From Lysinibacillus antri (GTDB lineage: Bacteria; Bacillota; Bacilli; Bacillales_A; Planococcaceae), in assembly GCF_003977595.1 (NCBI RefSeq), contig NZ_RYYR01000005.1, positions 118,334-182,333 of the forward strand: 64,000 bases of DNA, given 5' to 3'. Below are positions 39,623-49,208 of the stretch, in pieces. The position numbers and the translations under genes are program-made. Within the stretch, counting starts at the first letter, position 1. Each line of letters opens with the position of its first letter. The notes beneath the pieces were generated by a model. That model was given only the letters and a program-made list of their open reading frames with translations, did not search any database and was not told the DNA's origin.

Positions 39623-40828
39623 TTAAAAATAATCAATAAAGGTAGGAATCCCGAGCGGAATTAAATCTTCTAAAATGGCAATGGTTTCACTTTTCCCTCT
39701 AAGACGCTCAATTTTCTCTAAATACTTCGGACGTTTGTAGCCAAGTATCATCGTCGTTAAAGTTTGAATGGACATTTCAACCGTAATATCAGGTTTAAGA
39801 TTTTCTTCTGTAACTTTTTTCACCTTAACTTTCCAATCGGTTGAGGTGATATCAAATAAGCCATTATTCCATTCAACTAAGCGATCCGTCACTTTAAAAC
39901 GAATATGGAAGTTCGGTTCATCAAAAGGGAACCGAGCGAGAAACGGCTCAACATCCACTATGCGTGCCATAAAATAAGGGGAAACTTTTTGAATAATTTC
40001 ACTGTCTTCCAATAAAAAGGCTACTGGTTCATTCCCTGCCGTTTTCCCATAGGCATTGTACACCATCGACTTATGAGCGGAGACGAAATTCCATAACCCT
40101 TTCCGCGCTACTTCTTGCAAATAAACAATCTCATCTATATAAAAGTTTTCTTCCATAATTCTGTAAAACATATATCCTTGAGGTGTATCGTCTTCATCGT
40201 AATACACAGCCGCTTGCAACTGTACATCCGTGTCGACAAACTTTTCTTCCCAATAATCTTCATGAAACTTTTCATTCCAAGCAATAATATTCCGAATCAT
40301 GGCTCCATGTGTTCTTGACGCGTACTGCTCGTATACACTAATTAAATCTTTACTCCTTGTGTCGACTCGACGAATTTTACCAGGTAAATCTTTGTAATGA
40401 GGGAATTGTGTATCCTTTACTTGAAACTCCACAATATCGCACATAATTTCCCATCCCTTTTTACGATAATACGGAATAGAAAATGGGAATAAATATGAAA
40501 TGTAACGCCCTTCTTTATGCATCGTCGTTAAGGTTTCCTTTATTAATTGGTCCATTAAACCTTGTTTGGAATACTCTGGATAGGTACCAATGGCTGTTAT
40601 TCCGCCCATTTCATAAACCTGACCAAATACATTTACTTGAAATGGCAAACTTAAAATTTGTGATACTAAATGATCGCCATCAAACCAACCTAACGCATGG
40701 CCGACATTAAATTGCCTACTTTTTTCACTAACAAAACGGCGATCTTTTTTAATGGACATGGACATTTGAAATACATAATTTAGTAAATCAATGGATTGCC
40801 CCATTTCGTCCATTCGTATTTCTCGCAT
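39623..40828 (-). CDS. Eis-like GNAT N-acetyltransferase
   Basis: A 401-aa protein of the Eis family: two GNAT-like domains then an SCP2-like C-terminal domain. The acetyl-CoA site appears as GGITAIGTYPEYSKQGL near residue 80, followed by SYLFPFSIPYYRKKGWE near 115, a well-known Eis family segment. The protein ends with a free carboxylate at a Phe, as in Eis, where it takes part in catalysis. Eis enzymes acetylate aminoglycosides or lysines; the native substrate here is unknown. The ATG at 40828 after AAGGG is preferred to one 33 bases upstream. Confidence 0.85.
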   Translation of the reverse strand: MREIRMDEMGQSIDLLNYVFQMSMSIKKDRRFVSEKSRQFNVGHALGWFDGDHLVSQILSLPFQVNVFGQVYEMGGITAIGTYPEYSKQGLMDQLIKETLTTMHKEGRYISYLFPFSIPYYRKKGWEIMCDIVEFQVKDTQFPHYKDLPGKIRRVDTRSKDLISVYEQYASRTHGAMIRNIIAWNEKFHEDYWEEKFVDTDVQLQAAVYYDEDDTPQGYMFYRIMEENFYIDEIVYLQEVARKGLWNFVSAHKSMVYNAYGKTAGNEPVAFLLEDSEIIQKVSPYFMARIVDVEPFLARFPFDEPNFHIRFKVTDRLVEWNNGLFDITSTDWKVKVKKVTEENLKPDITVEMSIQTLTTMILGYKRPKYLEKIERLRGKSETIAILEDLIPLGIPTFIDYF

Positions 40829-40923
40829 GATTAACCCTTTTTTCTGACTCACGTTTATCACCTATCGCTTCATTATTTCTTTATTTTGTTTCAAATTAAC
40901 AATTTTATAATTTTTCCATGAGG

Positions 40924-41679
40924 CTACCACCATTTTCTTTTTTTAATGCTTTGAGGCTCAAGAGCTGTAATTGGGTGATTTGAAATAATGGATTCATTAT
41001 TTGCGAGGAATTGTGCTGCATGTTCAAATAATTTTTTCTTCTCTAAAATGTGTAATCCTTTCTCAAATAAGAAGGGCCGATTTTTTAAATTGTGCGCATC
41101 GGAGCCATATACATGAATGAAATTTGCTTCGATTAATTCGAGTGAAAACTTTTGTATACTCCTTCCATAATGACCTGCGATACTTCCAGCCGTTATTTGT
41201 GCCAGTGCCCCATGACGGATCAGGTTTTCTAATAATGCTGGTTTTTCGAAAATCGCTTTATTTTTCTCTGGATGCGCAATGATGGGAACAAGTCCTTCCC
41301 CACATATTTGATGGATGACCATTGTTGTATAAAGTGGCACGGTATTTGAAGGTAACTCGATTAATATATATTTTGAATTTGCAAGCGAATGAATTTGTTG
41401 TTCTTTATAAAGGGAGACAATTTGGTGGGATAATCTTACTTCATGGCCTGGAAAGATGGTTAATGGGATATGATTTTGATCCAACTCGATTTGTAGAAGC
41501 TCCATTCTCGCTTGAACATCGCTCTTATGAACAGAGTACAATGGATGTTGAAAATGGGGAGTCGCCACAATTCCTTTAACTCCCTCTTTTACAGCTTGTT
41601 CTAACATACCTAGCGTTTCATTTAAGGTGGTAGGTCCATCGTCTACATTCCATAGTATGTGACTATGAATATCAACCAT
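40924..41679 (-). CDS. CpsB/YwqE-type tyrosine-protein phosphatase (PHP family)
   Basis: A 251-aa metal-dependent phosphatase that removes phosphate from BY-kinases. PHP motifs: VDIHSHILWNVDDGP at the N-terminus, ATPHFQHP near residue 40, GHEVR near 78, IIAHPEKN near 134 and YGSDAHNL near 192. The cognate kinase and modulator are 25 kb away at the far end of the polysaccharide cluster, whereas these genes are adjacent in most species. It is separated from that cluster by the Eis-like gene and a terminator. Confidence 0.93.
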   Translation of the reverse strand: MVDIHSHILWNVDDGPTTLNETLGMLEQAVKEGVKGIVATPHFQHPLYSVHKSDVQARMELLQIELDQNHIPLTIFPGHEVRLSHQIVSLYKEQQIHSLANSKYILIELPSNTVPLYTTMVIHQICGEGLVPIIAHPEKNKAIFEKPALLENLIRHGALAQITAGSIAGHYGRSIQKFSLELIEANFIHVYGSDAHNLKNRPFLFEKGLHILEKKKLFEHAAQFLANNESIISNHPITALEPQSIKKRKWW

Positions 41680-41775
41680 TTGCCAACTCCTCGTACCTCG
41701 GTTTGTTTATACATAGTCATTTAAGCGAATAAATAGTACTAAAATTGTTAGAAATATAATGAACATTCTGTTATC

Positions 41776-41815
41776 TAAAAAAAGTGTCCTCATCATTAGT
41801 AATGAGAACACTTTT
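41776..41815 (-). terminator. Intrinsic terminator after rny
   Basis: Stem AAAGTGT-CTCAT / ATGAG-ACACTTT with one mismatch, followed on the minus strand by T residues. It is placed 3 bp past the rny stop codon. Confidence 0.85.
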
Positions 41816-41817
41816 GA

Positions 41818-43374
41818 TTATTTTGCGTATTCCACTGCTCGAGTTTCTCGAATGACAGTTACTTTTATATGTCCAGGATAATCAAGCTCTTCTTCAATTC
41901 GCTTACGAATATCTCTAGCTAAACGATGAGAAGCTAAATCATCTATTTTTTCTGGTTGTACGATGATACGAATTTCACGACCCGCTTGAATCGCGAATGA
42001 TTTTTCTACACCATCATAACTTTCTGAAATTTCTTCTAGTTTTTCTAAGCGACGGATGTAGTTTTCAAGTGTTTCACTACGAGCACCTGGTCTTGCTGCA
42101 GATAATGCATCGGCTGCTGCAACAATTACTGCGATCACAGAAGTTGGTTCCGTGTCACCATGGTGAGAGGCAATACTATTAATTACGACTGGGTGTTCTT
42201 TATACTTCGTCGCTAGTTCTACACCAATTTCTACGTGACTTCCTTCCACTTCATGGTCAATTGCCTTACCGATATCATGTAACAATCCAGCACGTTTTGC
42301 TAATGTTACATCTTCCCCAAGCTCTGCTGCTAGTAAGCCAGATAAATGAGCTACTTCAATTGAATGCTTTAATACATTTTGACCATAACTTGTACGGTAT
42401 TTCATACGACCTAAAATTTTCATTAAGTCTGGGTGTAAGTTATGAATGCCTACTTCAAATGTTGTTTGTTCACCTGTTTCACGAATTTGCTCGTCCATTT
42501 CGCGACGAGATTTTTCAACCATCTCTTCAATGCGTGCTGGGTGGATACGACCATCTTGTACTAGTTTTTCAAGTGCTAGACGTGCCGTTTCGCGACGGAT
42601 TGGATCAAATCCTGATAAAATAACAGCTTCTGGAGTATCGTCAATGATTAAGTCAATACCTGTAAGTGTTTCCAGTGTTCGAATATTACGACCTTCACGA
42701 CCGATAATACGGCCCTTCATTTCGTCATTCGGTAAATTTACAACGGATACCGTCGTTTCTGCAACGTGATCTGCTGCAAATCGTTGTAGTGCAAGTGATA
42801 ATATTTCACGAGCTTTTTTGTCAGACTCTTCTTTTGCACGTGTTTCAGATTCTTTCGTCATCACTGCGATATCTGTTGAAAGTTCATTTTCAACTTGCTT
42901 TAAAATGATATCTTTCGCTGCTTCACGCGTTAAGGCTGCGATACGTTCAAGTTCTGACGTTTGTTCGCGTACTAGCTCTTCCACTTTACTTTCCATCTGT
43001 TCAATATGCTGTTGTCTTTCAGTTAGAGCTTCTTCTTTTCGCTCTAAGCCTGATTCTCTCTTGTTCAGAGCATCATCCTTGCGATCAAGATTTTCTTCTC
43101 TTTGCAATAACCGGTTTTCTTGTTTCTGAAGCTCTGCCCGGCGTTCACGGATGTCTTTTTCTGCTTCAGTTCGAATTTTGTGAGTTTCATCTTTTGCTTC
43201 AAGTAGTGCTTCCTTCTTAAGCGCTTCCGCTTCTCGCTTAGCTTCATCTATAATAAGTTCGCTAGCGTGTTTCGCACCATTTACTTTTGATTCGTTCACT
43301 TTTTTCATATAGAAATAGATAACAGCGGCACCGACGATGAGTCCAAGCAAAGCGGAGATAATGATTTCTATCAT
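41818..43374 (-). CDS. rny: Ribonuclease Y
   Basis: The membrane-bound endoribonuclease that starts mRNA decay. 518 aa (B. subtilis 520). N-terminal membrane helix [20 protein letters not shown], a long charged coiled coil to about residue 200, KH domain ([15 protein letters not shown] near 217), HD domain ([12 protein letters not shown] near 360). The ATG at 43374 follows AGGAGGTG, so the upstream 21 residues of the longest reading are not used. The B. subtilis neighbour ymdB has been displaced 27 kb by the polysaccharide cluster. Confidence 0.97.
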   Translation of the reverse strand: MIEIIISALLGLIVGAAVIYFYMKKVNESKVNGAKHASELIIDEAKREAEALKKEALLEAKDETHKIRTEAEKDIRERRAELQKQENRLLQREENLDRKDDALNKRESGLERKEEALTERQQHIEQMESKVEELVREQTSELERIAALTREAAKDIILKQVENELSTDIAVMTKESETRAKEESDKKAREILSLALQRFAADHVAETTVSVVNLPNDEMKGRIIGREGRNIRTLETLTGIDLIIDDTPEAVILSGFDPIRRETARLALEKLVQDGRIHPARIEEMVEKSRREMDEQIRETGEQTTFEVGIHNLHPDLMKILGRMKYRTSYGQNVLKHSIEVAHLSGLLAAELGEDVTLAKRAGLLHDIGKAIDHEVEGSHVEIGVELATKYKEHPVVINSIASHHGDTEPTSVIAVIVAAADALSAARPGARSETLENYIRRLEKLEEISESYDGVEKSFAIQAGREIRIIVQPEKIDDLASHRLARDIRKRIEEELDYPGHIKVTVIRETRAVEYAK

Positions 43375-43798
43375 TCGAACACCTCCTCTTGCTATATTCG
43401 TTTCATTTTCAGTCGGCTCATATATTGATTTTCTCATTGTTCAACATACTGCCTATTTCATTTCATAATTTAGAAATTATACAATTTTAATTGTATATTT
43501 CAATACTAGGTATGTCAAGGATTCCCACTAGCTGTATAGTGAATTAATATACTATTTCTCATTAAATTTTTAGCTGAATTTTTTATCCATGTTGTAAGAT
43601 AACATAACATATTACTATGTTAGACAAATTCTCTTTGTTGTATACAATTTTACAAATAAAGTTGAATTTACCATATATAGGTCCTATTTTTAGTATCAAT
43701 TTTTCTGCCAGTTGACGTGTTTTATCCACCGAAATCGAGTGCACCATGGTATTCTTCATCTTGCATTTTAACTTTATTTTAAAAATCCCTAAATAAAA
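43375..43798. other. Non-coding gap between recA and rny
   Basis: About 420 bp, A/T-rich, without a credible gene. B. subtilis has pbpX here; no remnant is visible. Apart from the rny promoter candidate and its inverted repeat I see no clear RNA or regulatory element. Confidence 0.5.
43477..43503 (-). promoter_or_regulatory. Promoter candidate for rny, with an inverted repeat in the spacer
   Basis: Minus-strand TTGAAT (43503-43498), a short 15-bp spacer and a perfect TATAAT (43482-43477). An inverted repeat TATACAATT-TT-AATTGTATA (43479-43498) spans the spacer and the edge of both boxes, so a dimeric regulator could block it. It lies about 105 bp before the rny start. Confidence 0.45.
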
Positions 43799-43832
43799 AA
43801 GTTTGCTCTTAAGTTACCTTAAGAACAAACTT
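43790..43832 (-). terminator. Intrinsic terminator after recA
   Basis: Stem AAGTTTG-TCTTAAG / CTTAAGA-CAAACTT (43799-43832) with one mismatch and a 4-base loop, followed on the minus strand by a T run. It starts 8 bp past the recA stop codon. Confidence 0.88.
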
Positions 43833-43839
43833 AGAAAAA

Positions 43840-44907
43840 TTATTTTTCATCCTCTAATAATAATGATAATTCGTCGTCGATTTCTTCGTCCTCATCGTGA
43901 CCACCAATTGTATAAGATGCTGCTGCTATACCGTATGATTCACGGATTTTTTGTGCGATTGTGTCACGAATTTCTGGATTTGCTTTTAAGAATTGTTTTG
44001 CGTTTTCACGACCTTGGCCAATACGTTCGTCTCCATAAGCATACCAAGAACCACTTTTTTGAATAATATCCAGTTCTGCTCCTAGATCCACAATTTCTCC
44101 TTCTTTAGAAATCCCTTCACCGAACATAATATCGATTTCCGCAGTACGGAAAGGAGGTGCCACTTTATTTTTAACGACTTTAATTTTCGTTTTATTCCCT
44201 ACCATTTCAGTACCTTGTTTAATTGTTTCAGCACGACGAACTTCTAAGCGAATGGAAGCGTAGAATTTCAGTGCACGACCACCTGTTGTTGTTTCAGGAT
44301 TACCGAACATCACACCAATTTTCTCACGCACTTGGTTAATGAAAATTGCTAATGTGTTGGATTTATTAATGATACCTGATAATTTACGTAAAGCTTGAGA
44401 CATTAAGCGAGCTTGTAGACCCATGTGAGAGTCACCCATCTCCCCTTCAATCTCTGCTTTTGGTACTAGAGCAGCAACTGAGTCAATAACAATAATGTCA
44501 ATGGCACCACTACGAACTAATGCTTCAGCAATTTCTAATGCCTGTTCACCCGTGTCTGGTTGAGATAGTAATAGCTCGTCAATATTAACACCTAATTTTT
44601 GAGCATATACAGGATCTAGCGCATGTTCTGCATCGATAAATGCAGCTTGTCCGCCTTTTGCTTGTACTTCTGCAATTGCATGAAGAGCAACTGTTGTTTT
44701 ACCTGAAGACTCTGGTCCATAAATTTCCACGATACGTCCACGTGGGTACCCACCCACTCCTAATGCCGCATCCAATGCTAATGAACCACTTGATGTCGTT
44801 GAAATTTGGCGATCTGATTGTTCACCAAGTTTCATAATAGAACCTTTACCGAATTGTTTTTCAATCTGTTTCAATGCCATATCTAAGGCCGCTTTACGAT
44901 CACTCAA
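43840..44907 (-). CDS. recA: Recombinase RecA
   Basis: A 355-aa strand-exchange ATPase and LexA co-protease. Walker [10 protein letters not shown] near residue 67, the [20 protein letters not shown] segment, L2 loop [10 protein letters not shown] near 200, acidic C-terminus [18 protein letters not shown]. The start is TTG seven bases after AGGAGG. A near-consensus sigma-A promoter and a LexA-type box lie upstream, so it should be SOS-induced. Confidence 0.98.
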   Translation of the reverse strand: MSDRKAALDMALKQIEKQFGKGSIMKLGEQSDRQISTTSSGSLALDAALGVGGYPRGRIVEIYGPESSGKTTVALHAIAEVQAKGGQAAFIDAEHALDPVYAQKLGVNIDELLLSQPDTGEQALEIAEALVRSGAIDIIVIDSVAALVPKAEIEGEMGDSHMGLQARLMSQALRKLSGIINKSNTLAIFINQVREKIGVMFGNPETTTGGRALKFYASIRLEVRRAETIKQGTEMVGNKTKIKVVKNKVAPPFRTAEIDIMFGEGISKEGEIVDLGAELDIIQKSGSWYAYGDERIGQGRENAKQFLKANPEIRDTIAQKIRESYGIAAASYTIGGHDEDEEIDDELSLLLEDEK

Positions 44908-44969
44908 AATATTTCCTCCTTATATTTAAAAGAATGTATCTGTTAGTTTGTCATGTTCTTTATGTCTCT

Positions 44970-44998
44970 ACTATACTTCTTTTTGAGACAAGTTTCAA
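44970..44998 (-). promoter_or_regulatory. Sigma-A promoter of recA
   Basis: Minus-strand TTGAAA (44998-44993), exactly 17 bp, TATAGT (44975-44970), about 65 bp upstream of the recA TTG. The LexA-type box lies 8 bp upstream of the -35. Confidence 0.75.
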
Positions 44999-45006
44999 GA
45001 AAAAAG

Positions 45007-45020
45007 CGAACATATTTTCG
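45007..45020. promoter_or_regulatory. LexA (DinR)-type box upstream of recA
   Basis: CGAACATATTTTCG on the plus strand against the Bacillus consensus CGAACRNRYGTTYG: all but one position fit (GTT reads TTT). Its place just upstream of the recA -35 box supports SOS control. Confidence 0.7.
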
Positions 45021-45030
45021 TTTTTAAGGC

Positions 45031-45075
45031 AAAATAAAAATTTGAGCCATTACGGAAAGCCCAAATTTTTATTTT
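45031..45075 (-). terminator. Terminator hairpin after cinA
   Basis: Stem of about 17 bp, AAAATAAAAATTTG-GC / GC-CAAATTTTTATTTT with one mismatch. It sits 3 bp past the cinA stop and just upstream of the recA LexA box, so cinA and recA are separate transcription units here. Confidence 0.75.
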
Positions 45076-45077
45076 CA

Positions 45078-46337
45078 CTAGTTTATTTTTTCATAACCCT
45101 TTTCCACCAATAAGCGCATTAAATAACTACATGCTAATTTAACAGCTCTGATGCGGTTCGTATTGCGCATTCCAGATAATTGCAGCTTACGTGTAATGGG
45201 TTCATACCCTTTTATGCTAAAACCAATCCAAATCGTTCCTGCTGGTTGCCCGTCATGAGGTTCTGGACCCGCTGCACCGGTTAAACCAACACCAATATCC
45301 GTCCCAAACTTTTCACGAACTTTTAATGCCATTGCAGCCGCGCATTCACTACTGACAATTCCATATTGATCAAGTAAAGACTTTTCAATACCTAATTGTT
45401 GAATCTTCGCATTTTCGGTATACGTGACAACCCCACCAACTAAAGTACCACTAACCCCTGAAATTTCGGCAAGTTCTGATTGGAAAAGACCTGCCGTTAA
45501 GCTTTCCGCAGCAGAAATGGTTAATTTATGATGGAGTAACATTTCAACAATTTTGGATGCTAATGAATCATCGTTATTGCCATAATGAAATTCACCAACA
45601 ACCGATTGGATTTCCTGTTCTTTTGCATGAATCAGTGCTCGAGCTTCTTGTTCCGTAGTGGCTTTCGCTGTAATTCTTAAAGTTACTTCACCATCAGATG
45701 CTAAAGGTGCGACAGTTGGATTGGATTGTTGATCTAGTATATCTTGAATTTTATGTTCGAGTTCTGCCTCTCCAATACCATAAAAGCGTAATACGTGAGA
45801 GAGAATGACACCACCTTGATTAAGGCGAGTTGCAAGCTTTGGTTTTGCTTCGAACTGAAACATTGGTTCAAGTTCTTTTGGAGGACCAGGTAAAAGTATG
45901 TATGTACGATTATTTTTCTCAAGAAGCATACCTGGAGCCATTCCATGATGGTTTGCTAGGACATCACTGCCAGCCAAAATAAGTGCTTGCTTTCGGTTAT
46001 TCTCGGTCATTGGTCGATTATATTTTGCAAAAAAATCTTCTATAAATTGCATGGCTGTCGAATCCATTGTCAAAGAAATCCCTAAATGCTTAGCAATTGT
46101 TTCTTTTGTTAAATCGTCCTTCGTAGGGCCAAGTCCCCCCGAGAAAATGATTAAATCTGCTCGTGATTCAGCAATTTCAATAACCTTTTTTAACCGATCT
46201 GCATTATCACCAACAACGGAATGATAAAAAACATTAATTCCTAACTCAGATAATTGGTTGGAAATAAATTTCGCATTAGTATTAGTAATTTGTCCAAGTA
46301 ATAATTCCGAGCCAACCGCAATAATCTCTGCATTCAT
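45078..46337 (-). CDS. cinA: CinA competence/damage-inducible protein (NMN deamidase family)
   Basis: A 419-aa protein. N-terminal MoCF-like COG1058 domain (EIIAVGSELLLGQITNTN; IFSGGLGPTKDD near 75; LLPGPPKELEP near 160). C-terminal PncC amidase domain (SAAESLTAGL near 280; GGVVTYTENAK; TGAAGPEPHDGQPAGT near 360). It probably recycles damaged pyridine nucleotides (NMN deamidation and ADP-ribose hydrolysis). The ATG at 46337 after GGGGGA is preferred to an upstream reading overlapping pgsA. Confidence 0.95.
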   Translation of the reverse strand: MNAEIIAVGSELLLGQITNTNAKFISNQLSELGINVFYHSVVGDNADRLKKVIEIAESRADLIIFSGGLGPTKDDLTKETIAKHLGISLTMDSTAMQFIEDFFAKYNRPMTENNRKQALILAGSDVLANHHGMAPGMLLEKNNRTYILLPGPPKELEPMFQFEAKPKLATRLNQGGVILSHVLRFYGIGEAELEHKIQDILDQQSNPTVAPLASDGEVTLRITAKATTEQEARALIHAKEQEIQSVVGEFHYGNNDDSLASKIVEMLLHHKLTISAAESLTAGLFQSELAEISGVSGTLVGGVVTYTENAKIQQLGIEKSLLDQYGIVSSECAAAMALKVREKFGTDIGVGLTGAAGPEPHDGQPAGTIWIGFSIKGYEPITRKLQLSGMRNTNRIRAVKLACSYLMRLLVEKGYEKIN

Positions 46338-46350
46338 AAAGATCCCCCAC

Positions 46351-46929
46351 TTATTTTGAGTTGACAAACACACGGCGGTTTAAGTAGAAATACTCCCAAC
46401 CAGACCAAATCGTAAAGATTAATGCAACATAAAGTGCAATCATATCAAAAGGAATGCCTATTAAAGTAAAGATCGTATTGTGTAACAGTAACGCAGCAAT
46501 TGCTACTATTTGAGCCCATGTTTTAATTTTACCTAATTGACTAGCAGCAACAACTTCCCCTTCGCCGGCTAAAATCGCACGAAGACCTGTAACTGCAAAT
46601 TCTCGGCTTAAAATGATAATAATGATCCATGATGGAGCCAAACCTAGTTCAACTAAGATAATAAAAGCTGCACTAACTAATAGCTTGTCTGCAAGTGGAT
46701 CGAGAAATTTCCCTAATGTCGTTACTAGATTATATTTTCGTGCATAGTAGCCATCTACCCAATCCGTCGTTGAGGCAATGATAAAAATCAACGCCCCAAC
46801 AAAGTGCTGGACTGGCATATCGGCACCAAATAACTCCATAGTTCCCCAACCAAAGTCAAATAGTATTACAATCACAAATAATGGTATTAAGCATATTCTT
46901 GAGACTGTAATCTTATTCGGTATATTCAT
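46351..46929 (-). CDS. pgsA: CDP-diacylglycerol-glycerol-3-phosphate 3-phosphatidyltransferase
   Basis: A 192-aa integral membrane enzyme that commits CDP-diacylglycerol to phosphatidylglycerol. The full CDP-alcohol phosphotransferase motif D-x2-DG-x2-AR-x8-G-x3-D-x3-D is visible from DWVDGYYARKYN through GKFLDPLADK near residue 60. About five or six membrane helices. It lies 13 bp from cinA. Confidence 0.97.
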   Translation of the reverse strand: MNIPNKITVSRICLIPLFVIVILFDFGWGTMELFGADMPVQHFVGALIFIIASTTDWVDGYYARKYNLVTTLGKFLDPLADKLLVSAAFIILVELGLAPSWIIIIILSREFAVTGLRAILAGEGEVVAASQLGKIKTWAQIVAIAALLLHNTIFTLIGIPFDMIALYVALIFTIWSGWEYFYLNRRVFVNSK

Positions 46930-46956
46930 TGTTTAAACACCTTTCATTTGAAAGAA

Positions 46957-46982
46957 AATAGCCATCTTTTTAGATGACTATT
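46957..46982 (-). terminator. Hairpin overlapping the ymfM stop codon
   Basis: Stem AATAG-CATCT / AGATG-CTATT with one mismatch, followed on the minus strand by TTTCTTTC. A weak terminator or attenuator between ymfM and pgsA. Confidence 0.45.
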
Positions 46983-47871
46983 GTTCTTGTTGTAATGTAA
47001 TAATAATATTTTGTGTTGTAATTGTTTGTGCATATTGAATTTGTTCGCCATTGACAAACACTTTTGCATTATTAGAATTTCCAAGTCGTATACGCGCATA
47101 ACCATTTGCTGTTGAATCATGTTCTACAACTTCTCCTGCGTTGTATACTCGATCTTGTACTTGTTCATCACCAGTAGCATTACGAACCCCAACCCATGTT
47201 TGTCCAGTCACTTCTACACGAATGGAAAGCTGTTCGGCTCCAGAAAGTTCGTACGTTGTTGTTTCCCCTTGTACTTGACCAGCTGAAAGGGTTTGCGTCA
47301 CTTCTGGTTCCTCATCTTCCACAACGTCTTCTTCTGGCGTTTCTTCCGCTGCATCCTCATTAGCTGCATCTGTATCTTCTGGTTTTGTTTCGTCATTTTC
47401 TACAGGTTTCACTGGTGTTTGTTCATATTCAACTTGTGAGACATCATCTTCCACTTGATCTGGTTCATCGGAGACCTTCTGTTGAAATAAAAACCAAATT
47501 GCTGCAATAATTACAACAATAAACAAAGCAACAATAATTTTTGGCATTGTTTCCAAAAGACGATTTGTAGACCTTGTATTTAGTTTTCTACGTGTTGGGC
47601 TTTGAGAAATGGATTGAGCCACTTCTTCTGTCGGTTGATTTGGTAATTCCTTCTTAAATTCCTCTAAAATTTCATCAGCATCAAGCCCAACAGCCTCTGC
47701 GTATTGTTTAATAAATGCCCGCACATAAAATGATCCAGGCATAATGGAGTAATTCCCTTCTTCAATCCCTACAAGATAACGTTTTTGTATTTTCGTTATT
47801 TCTTGTAAGTCATCCAGGCTATATCCTTTTGTTAACCTCGCTTCTTTAAGGCGAGTACCGAGTTCTGTCAA
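46978..47871 (-). CDS. ymfM: RodZ-like membrane protein (YmfM)
   Basis: A 297-aa protein with the RodZ layout. Cytoplasmic HTH_25 domain at residues 1-70 (GTRLKEARLTKGYSLDDLQ), a membrane helix near residue 115 (IIVALFIVVIIAAIWFLF), a very acidic Glu/Asp/Pro/Thr linker, and a C-terminal DUF4115 beta domain. RodZ links MreB to the cell-wall elongation machinery. A TTG at 47871 six bases after AGGTG is chosen; a GTG at 47880 is possible. Confidence 0.9.
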   Translation of the reverse strand: MTELGTRLKEARLTKGYSLDDLQEITKIQKRYLVGIEEGNYSIMPGSFYVRAFIKQYAEAVGLDADEILEEFKKELPNQPTEEVAQSISQSPTRRKLNTRSTNRLLETMPKIIVALFIVVIIAAIWFLFQQKVSDEPDQVEDDVSQVEYEQTPVKPVENDETKPEDTDAANEDAAEETPEEDVVEDEEPEVTQTLSAGQVQGETTTYELSGAEQLSIRVEVTGQTWVGVRNATGDEQVQDRVYNAGEVVEHDSTANGYARIRLGNSNNAKVFVNGEQIQYAQTITTQNIIITLQQEQ

Positions 47872-47902
47872 CAATAACACCTACTTTTTTTCTAAATAAT
47901 TC

Positions 47903-47937
47903 ATAAGAAAAGCCAAAGGAGCTAGCCCCTGTAGCTC
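47903..47937 (-). terminator. Weak terminator candidate after ymfK
   Basis: Stem GAGCTA / TAGCTC with a 7-base loop at 47919-47937, followed on the minus strand by a T-rich stretch. It sits about 90 bp past the ymfK stop. Confidence 0.35.
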
Positions 47938-48027
47938 GACACTGTTCAAAGAAAACATGAAATTTGCCCTTTAGCAAAAATCGCTGTCATTCCTCACGCG
48001 GATATGATGAGCATTTCATACTATCCG

Positions 48028-48822
48028 CTAAAAATTGAAATCTCCAAAACCACCGAAATGGTCATTTTGTGTCATCTCATTTTTTTCAATGATATCGTAA
48101 GTTATTACTTCATCTGGATGATGCCGAAGCTCAATAATGTAATCGAAATCTTCTATTTTATATTGTCCTTGTTGTACAAATAAATCCGGATGTTCGATCA
48201 CTTTTGTTGCAGGCATTCCCATTATTTCTCGAACTAGCTGTTGATGACGTTCGTCTGTTGTTCTTCGAGTTACTGCACCATCCAATATAAATAAGTTATT
48301 ATGATTAAATTCATCACCTATTAACTGATTTCGTACTGTTTGCTTGATCATCGTAGAAGAAAGGAAAATCCATTTCTTATTTGCACAAACACTCGCTGCT
48401 ACAACTGATTCTGTCTTTCCAACACGAGGCATTCCACGAATTCCAATTAATTTATGACCTTCTTTTTTAAATAATTCTGCCATGAAATCAACTAAAATAC
48501 CGAGTTCATCACGTAAAAAACGGAATGTATTTTTTTCATCGGCTTCTCGTTCAATATAATGACCATGTCTTACTGCAAGTCGATCACGTACTTTTGGTTC
48601 TCGAAATTTTGTTACGTGGATATTTTCCATTGTAGAAACAATATTCATGAATCGTTCAATTGATTCGCTCTTTTCTGCTTTTAATAGCATGCCCCTACGA
48701 CTTTCATCTACCCCATTAATTGATACAATATTTACGCGTAACATTCCAAGCAATGAGGCAATATCACCTAATAAACCTGGACGATTTACCTGAATTTCAT
48801 ATTCAAAATACCATTCACCCAT
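48028..48822 (-). CDS. ymfK: YmfK, DUF3388 protein with ACT-like and P-loop-like parts
   Basis: 264 aa, conserved in Bacillales at this position, function unknown. Residues 1-75 look like an ACT regulatory fold (YEIQVNRPGLLGDIASLLG). Near residue 130 there is GIRGMPRVGKTE, a Walker A-like loop, followed by DFDYIIELRHHPDEV. Together these suggest a ligand-sensing nucleotide-binding protein, but no activity has been assigned that I know of. The ATG is preceded by GGGGGGA. Confidence 0.82.
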   Translation of the reverse strand: MGEWYFEYEIQVNRPGLLGDIASLLGMLRVNIVSINGVDESRRGMLLKAEKSESIERFMNIVSTMENIHVTKFREPKVRDRLAVRHGHYIEREADEKNTFRFLRDELGILVDFMAELFKKEGHKLIGIRGMPRVGKTESVVAASVCANKKWIFLSSTMIKQTVRNQLIGDEFNHNNLFILDGAVTRRTTDERHQQLVREIMGMPATKVIEHPDLFVQQGQYKIEDFDYIIELRHHPDEVITYDIIEKNEMTQNDHFGGFGDFNF

Positions 48823-49030
48823 GAAACCGTCCCCCCAATAACGAAACGATTATTTTCTATTATAAGTTTCATCATAGCGGATTTTATATGTATTGAAAAG
48901 TTAGAAACATGCGATTTTCTTCCATTTTATAAAATTTTATTATATTTCCTTGAAAATCGGTAAAAAAAAGAGAAAAAGGAAAAGGAACGTGTCGAATTTT
49001 GGAGAACATCCACAAAATTTAGATAATCGA

Positions 49031-49054
49031 AGAAAAAGGAGGACAAGCCTCCTC
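49031..49054 (-). terminator. Intrinsic terminator in the ymfJ-ymfK gap
   Basis: Minus-strand AGGAGG-CTTGT-CCTCCT followed by TTTTCTT. It ends the ymfF-ymfJ unit about 190 bp beyond ymfJ. Confidence 0.75.
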
Positions 49055-49144
49055 ATTAGAGTGTTTGATGAATGATCGAAAATGAGATGTGTTCTATGAT
49101 ATATTTTCTTCAATCAGCCCATGCTAAATGAAGATGCGGCTACA

Positions 49145-49208
49145 GGTTATCGTACAAGCGTCCTTAGACATTTTCGTTAACGAAATATCTGCAGACGCTA
49201 TACGAGCC
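49145..49208 (-). ncRNA. Long imperfect hairpin of unknown role (candidate structured 3' UTR)
   Basis: Arms of about 30 nt fold around a TTAA loop: ATTTTCG/CGAAAT next to the loop, then AGA/TCT, AAGCGTC/GACGCT and CGTA/TACG, with small mismatches and bulges. It lies 35 bp past the ymfJ stop and before the terminator, so it would be in the ymfJ 3' UTR. No known RNA family recognised. Confidence 0.35.
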
